A stretch of 64,000 bases of DNA from NCBI RefSeq assembly GCF_000237995.1, contig NC_016605.1, forward strand, positions 310,001 to 374,000. The letters are read 5' to 3'. The DNA is from Pediococcus claussenii ATCC BAA-344 (GTDB lineage Bacteria; Bacillota; Bacilli; Lactobacillales; Lactobacillaceae). The position numbers and the translations under genes were made by a program. Below the pieces are notes generated by a model. That model was given only the letters and a program-made list of their open reading frames with translations, did not search any database and was not told the origin of the DNA. Positions within the stretch are counted from its first letter, which is position 1; each line of letters opens with the position of its first letter. Of the stretch, positions 60,549-64,000 are shown one piece after another.

Positions 60549-61520
60549 ATGAATTTAAAGATAACGGCAACGGCGCACTATGTTCCGGATCGTATTGTGA
60601 ATAATGATGAATTAGCCCAGATTATGGATACTAATGATGAGTGGATTCAGAGCCACACTGGGATACAAACTCGCCACTACGCAATGAATGAGGAAAATAC
60701 TTCAGATCTTGCAACCCAAGTTGGACAACAGCTTCTTAAACGAAGCGGTTTAGAACCTGATGATATTGATTTAATAATTTTATCAACAATCACACCTGAT
60801 TCGCTAACACCAGCTACAGCAGCAATTGTGCAGGATAAGCTTGGGATAAAAAATGCCTTTGCTTTTGATATTTCAACGGCATGTGCAGGCTTTATTTTTG
60901 GGATGAGCACAGCAGAAAAATTTATGCGTTCAGGTAGGTACCAACACGCTATGGTGATAAGTGCCGAAGTAAATTCTAAAATGATGGATTTTAAAGATCG
61001 CACTTCAGCAGTCTTTTTCGGCGATGGGGCTGGAGGTACCATTATTTCAGTTGATAACACTGCAGATAATGATTTTTATATTGATGAAGAGCTGGCAACT
61101 TTGGCAGAAAAAAATCAAGTGATTCACAGTGGACGGATACCGGCTATGCAGGAGGTAAGTGCCAATAGTTATCCAACGTTAGACGCTTTTCATCAAGATG
61201 GGCGGGATGTATTTCAGTTTGCAACGGAAGTCGTTCCATTACAAATGGAGATGGTATTAGAACGTAACCAACTAGTAGAGAAGATCGACTATGTGATTTG
61301 CCATCAGGCTAATTTACGTATTATTGAAAAAATTGCAAAAACACTTAATTTACCAATGAGTAAGTTTATTACTAATGTTCAAACGTATGGAAACACTTCA
61401 TCTGCAGGCATTGCAATGGCACTTGATCAACTACAGCAAAATCATCCTGAAGTTAAAACGATTTTAATGTGTGGATTTGGTGGGGGATTAAGTTACGGTA
61501 GTATGTTAATAAGATTGTAG
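60549..61520 (+). CDS. fabH: 3-oxoacyl-ACP synthase III (KAS III)
   Basis: Starts fatty acid synthesis by joining acetyl-CoA and malonyl-ACP. 323 residues with the Cys-His-Asn triad in STACAGFIFG, CHQANLRII and TYGNTSSAGIAMAL, and GFGGGLSYGSML at the C-terminus. ATG 60549 is 7 nt after GGAG; a longer reading from 60501 has no site. It heads fabH-accB-accC-accD, tightly spaced. No FabT-like operator was noticed upstream. Confidence 0.95.
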   Translation: MNLKITATAHYVPDRIVNNDELAQIMDTNDEWIQSHTGIQTRHYAMNEENTSDLATQVGQQLLKRSGLEPDDIDLIILSTITPDSLTPATAAIVQDKLGIKNAFAFDISTACAGFIFGMSTAEKFMRSGRYQHAMVISAEVNSKMMDFKDRTSAVFFGDGAGGTIISVDNTADNDFYIDEELATLAEKNQVIHSGRIPAMQEVSANSYPTLDAFHQDGRDVFQFATEVVPLQMEMVLERNQLVEKIDYVICHQANLRIIEKIAKTLNLPMSKFITNVQTYGNTSSAGIAMALDQLQQNHPEVKTILMCGFGGGLSYGSMLIRL

Positions 61521-61529
61521 GAGAACAGC

Positions 61530-61901
61530 ATGGATATTGAAGATGTTTTCAAAGTTATTGATCGGCTAAAAGAATATCCGTATGATGACATTGATATTGA
61601 AACAAAAGAGTTGAAGCTACACCTCAAAAAGCACTCCACGAACGAAAGAAGACAACCAAAACTAAAAGAAACCGAAGTGAATACAACGGTCAATAGCCCA
61701 ATGGTAGGAATTATTCATTTAAATGACGAAATAAGAGTTGGGACACAGGTTGAAGAGGGTATACCAATAGCTCAAATAGAAAGCATGAAACTTTTCAATG
61801 ATATAAAGGCACCGATAAAAGGTAAAATCATTGAGATTTTGGTGTCTAATGACGAAGGTGTAGAATTTGAACAACCAATATTGACAATTAGTGGGGATTA
61901 A
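61530..61901 (+). CDS. accB: Biotin carboxyl carrier protein of acetyl-CoA carboxylase
   Basis: 123 residues, short for AccB (usually 140-160), mainly because the Pro/Ala-rich linker is reduced. The C-terminal biotinyl domain is complete: NSPMVGIIHL at its start and the biotin lysine in IESMKLFNDI, where the usual Ala before Met is Ser. It carries CO2 between AccC and AccDA. ATG 61530 follows TAGGAG, and accC begins 1 nt after its stop. Confidence 0.9.
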   Translation: MDIEDVFKVIDRLKEYPYDDIDIETKELKLHLKKHSTNERRQPKLKETEVNTTVNSPMVGIIHLNDEIRVGTQVEEGIPIAQIESMKLFNDIKAPIKGKIIEILVSNDEGVEFEQPILTISGD

Positions 61902-61902
61902 T

Positions 61903-63207
61903 ATGTTTCAAAAAGTTTTAATTGCAAATCGTGGAGAAGTAGCAAGAAGAATAATAAGGGCATGTCGGCAACTATCTATTCAGACGGTCGCCGTTTTTTC
62001 AACTGCTGATCGTGATGCCTTATTTGTTAAAGAGGCAGATGAAGCGGTTCAAATCGGTCCAGTACCAGTGGCAGAATCGTATCTTAATCGGGAGGCTATT
62101 TTAATGGCCGGAGTAATTAAAGATTGTGATGCTGTTCATCCAGGGTATGGTTTTTTATCAGAGGATGCTCTTTTCGCGGAAATGGTTGAGGAAAGTGGAA
62201 TGACTTGGATAGGCCCTCAACCTGCAATGATTGAAAGATTTGCTGACAAAAATAAATCCCGACAGTGGGCAATCGGTCGTAATGTTCCTGTGATTCCCGG
62301 CACGTCAGTAATTACTAGCTTAAATGAACTTCATGATGAAGTTAAAAAGATTGGATTTCCGGTGCTAATTAAGTCAAGTCTTGGTGGTGGAGGAAAGGGA
62401 ATTAGGAAAGCTCAGAATCAATATGAATTAGAGCAGGAGTTCAATACTGTCCAACAGGAGGCCACAGCTTCATTTGGAGAATCTCCGATCTATTTAGAAA
62501 AAGAATTGGCTAATCCACAGCATATTGAAGTACAAGTGATTGGAAATAATGCAGGAATACAAATTCTTGGAGATCGAAATTGTAGTATACAGATACATAG
62601 GCAAAAGGTAGTTGAAGAGAGCCCTGCACTATTGCCTGCAAAACAGCGAAGAGAATTATATAGACTGGTTCATCTTTTATTAGATAACAGTGGATACCAA
62701 AATTTGGCAACGGTTGAATTTTTGTATAGCCAGAAACAATTTTATTTTCTGGAGATGAACACAAGATTGCAAGTTGAGCATGGTGTAACAGAATTAACCA
62801 CACAAGTTGATATTGTTCAAGATCAGATTAAAATAGCCTCAGGAGAAGCAATTGAATTTTGTTTAAATGAAGTTCAGAATCACGCGATTGAAGTTAGAAT
62901 TAATGCTTTAACACCGGGGAACCTAGAGATTTTATGTTTTCCGACGGGTGTCAGAATCGATACTGGTGTTCAAGAAGGGGATCGGCTTTTATCATTTTAC
63001 GATCCTTTAATCGCCAAAATGCTGGTGACAGGGGAAACGCGGGAGGATGCTGTTTTTAATTTAGAACGTGCCTTGAGTAAAGTTGAAATTAGAGGAGTTG
63101 CCACTAATATCGACCAAATTCAGCAACTTTTAAATTCAAAGGTATTCCAAAGTGGTTCATATGATATTCATACATTTCAGGAGATAATAGAGGAGGAACA
63201 GAAATGA
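61903..63207 (+). CDS. accC: Biotin carboxylase subunit of acetyl-CoA carboxylase
   Basis: ATP-dependent carboxylation of the biotin on AccB. 434 residues, slightly below the usual 450. ATP-grasp features are KVLIANRGEVARRIIRACR, VHPGYGFLSEDA, KSSLGGGGKGIRKA, GDRNCSIQIHRQKVVEE and EMNTRLQVEHGVTE. ATG 61903 follows GGGGAT; a GTG at 61891 would overlap accB. Its stop overlaps the accD start (ATGA). Confidence 0.95.
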   Translation: MFQKVLIANRGEVARRIIRACRQLSIQTVAVFSTADRDALFVKEADEAVQIGPVPVAESYLNREAILMAGVIKDCDAVHPGYGFLSEDALFAEMVEESGMTWIGPQPAMIERFADKNKSRQWAIGRNVPVIPGTSVITSLNELHDEVKKIGFPVLIKSSLGGGGKGIRKAQNQYELEQEFNTVQQEATASFGESPIYLEKELANPQHIEVQVIGNNAGIQILGDRNCSIQIHRQKVVEESPALLPAKQRRELYRLVHLLLDNSGYQNLATVEFLYSQKQFYFLEMNTRLQVEHGVTELTTQVDIVQDQIKIASGEAIEFCLNEVQNHAIEVRINALTPGNLEILCFPTGVRIDTGVQEGDRLLSFYDPLIAKMLVTGETREDAVFNLERALSKVEIRGVATNIDQIQQLLNSKVFQSGSYDIHTFQEIIEEEQK

Positions 63208-64000
63208 GTGAACAGTTAGCACAGAAATGGTCTAAATGCCCAAATTGTGGAAAACATGTTCATGTTAAGCAATGGGGCACTTTTCGCCGTTGCCCTTTCT
63301 GTCGCATGCCACAAAGGTTGTTGGTTAGTGAACGCTTGGATATTACTTTTGATAAGGGTAGTTTTGAAGCATTGAACTTTGAATTAAATCCAGTAAATAA
63401 GTTGGATTTCCCACATTATACCGAAAAGATAAGAAGAGCACAGGATAAAACAGGAATAAAAGATGCAATTGTCGGTGGAAAAGCTCAAATTAAGGGAATT
63501 GATGTTGCAGTTGGTATCATGGATAATCAGTTTATGGTAGGGACTTTAAATACAGAAGTAGGAAGAGCAATTCGTAGCATTATGGAATACGCACATGATC
63601 AACATTTACCGCTCATTTTATTTACTGCTTCTGGTGGGGCACGAATGCAAGAGGGAATTTTTTCATTGCTTCAGATGAATACCATCTTGCACACTCAGAA
63701 GTTATTAAGAGATGCGGGTAATTTAACAATTAATGTTTTGACAGATCCTACAATGGGAGGTGTATCCGCTAGCTTTGCGTTTGGGAGTGATTATGTTTTT
63801 GCCGAGGACCATGCACAAATCGGTTTTTCTGGGAAACGAGTAATTGAACAAGCTACCGGAGAACAGTTACCCGATAAATTTCAAACTGCTGAGTTTTTGT
63901 TACAACATGGACAACTTGATGATGTGGTTCAAAGAGAGCAATTGCGTGATGTCTTATATCGTATGTTAATTTTGCATGGGTATGGTGATAATTTTGAAAA
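63204..64000 (+). CDS. accD: Acetyl-CoA carboxylase carboxyltransferase beta subunit (right edge cuts gene)
   Basis: First 265 codons of AccD, which with AccA moves the carboxyl group from biotin to acetyl-CoA. The N-terminal zinc ribbon is CPNC...CPFC (about residues 12-34), followed by the crotonase-like fold with FTASGGARMQEGIFSLLQM (oxyanion region), DPTMGGVSASFAFGSD and AQIGFSGKRVIEQ. ATG 63204 is preceded by AGAGGAGG and overlaps the accC stop. accA is expected just beyond the window. Confidence 0.94.
   Translation, partial: MSEQLAQKWSKCPNCGKHVHVKQWGTFRRCPFCRMPQRLLVSERLDITFDKGSFEALNFELNPVNKLDFPHYTEKIRRAQDKTGIKDAIVGGKAQIKGIDVAVGIMDNQFMVGTLNTEVGRAIRSIMEYAHDQHLPLILFTASGGARMQEGIFSLLQMNTILHTQKLLRDAGNLTINVLTDPTMGGVSASFAFGSDYVFAEDHAQIGFSGKRVIEQATGEQLPDKFQTAEFLLQHGQLDDVVQREQLRDVLYRMLILHGYGDNFE

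Noticed and set aside
1-64000. Insertion sequence or prophage
   Set aside because: No transposase, integrase, terminase or other phage gene is recognisable in any frame.

Overview
The window looks like chromosomal DNA from a low-GC lactic acid bacterium of the family Lactobacillaceae; I cannot name the species. Pointers are the AT-rich sequence, strong AGGAGG ribosome sites with frequent TTG starts, a DUF4811 gene beside a multidrug transporter, a mannose-PTS operon with a LevR sigma-54 activator, a stand-alone cydABDC/ndh/menA/hepT respiratory set, NAD made by salvage, and an acc/fab cluster. No rRNA, prophage, IS element or CRISPR array was seen.

Layout. 0-2.2 kb: metE (cut by the left edge) and metF. 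2.2-3.0 kb: two families of structured repeats. 3.0-9.6 kb: a DHA2 efflux pump, proC, nagA-nagR with a dre-like operator inside the nagA promoter, and usp-mntH. 9.7-12.7 kb: a small quorum-sensing-like locus with a secreted Cys-rich peptide, a small membrane protein, and an AgrC/ComD-type kinase with a LytTR regulator. 12.8-16 kb: tagA, pncB-nadE. 16-22.2 kb: a P-type ATPase behind a yybP-ykoY (Mn2+) riboswitch, then a second P-type ATPase tail to tail with it. 22.4-32.1 kb: respiration genes ndh, menA, hepT, cydC, cydD, cydB and cydA. 32.3-35.1 kb: tex, sprT-like, tRNA-Leu(AAG). 35.1-42.3 kb: drug-efflux pairs (DHA2 pump/TetR and DHA1 pump/HxlR) and pnuC with a probable NAD+-II riboswitch. 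42.3-50.1 kb: man PTS (IIAB, IIC, IID, DUF956), levR, and extra IIA and IIB genes, with a clear sigma-54 promoter.

50.4-60.4 kb is the most interesting part: a class II bacteriocin locus. Reading the minus strand for genes too short for ordinary ORF calling gives two double-glycine-leader bacteriocin-like peptides (52481-52654 and 52711-52854), a small membrane protein behind them (52272-52445), and a third double-glycine peptide that looks like the induction pheromone (58512-58634), lying stop-to-stop with its kinase. The locus also has a C39-peptidase ABC exporter split by an apparent 1-nt deletion, its HlyD-like accessory protein, a LytTR regulator plus HPK10 kinase, several small helical or membrane proteins of immunity type, and a CPBP-family membrane protein. 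A 34-bp inverted repeat occurs three times in the locus, twice in divergent promoter regions, and may be the regulator's operator.

60.5-64 kb: fabH-accB-accC-accD, the last cut by the right edge.

The themes are manganese balance (mntH and the riboswitch-controlled ATPase), NAD salvage (pncB, nadE, pnuC), optional respiration on supplied haem and quinone precursor, amino-sugar and mannose-type sugar use, and two separate peptide-signalling loci. A 122-bp modular repeat with covarying hairpin arms sits in three gaps between convergent genes.
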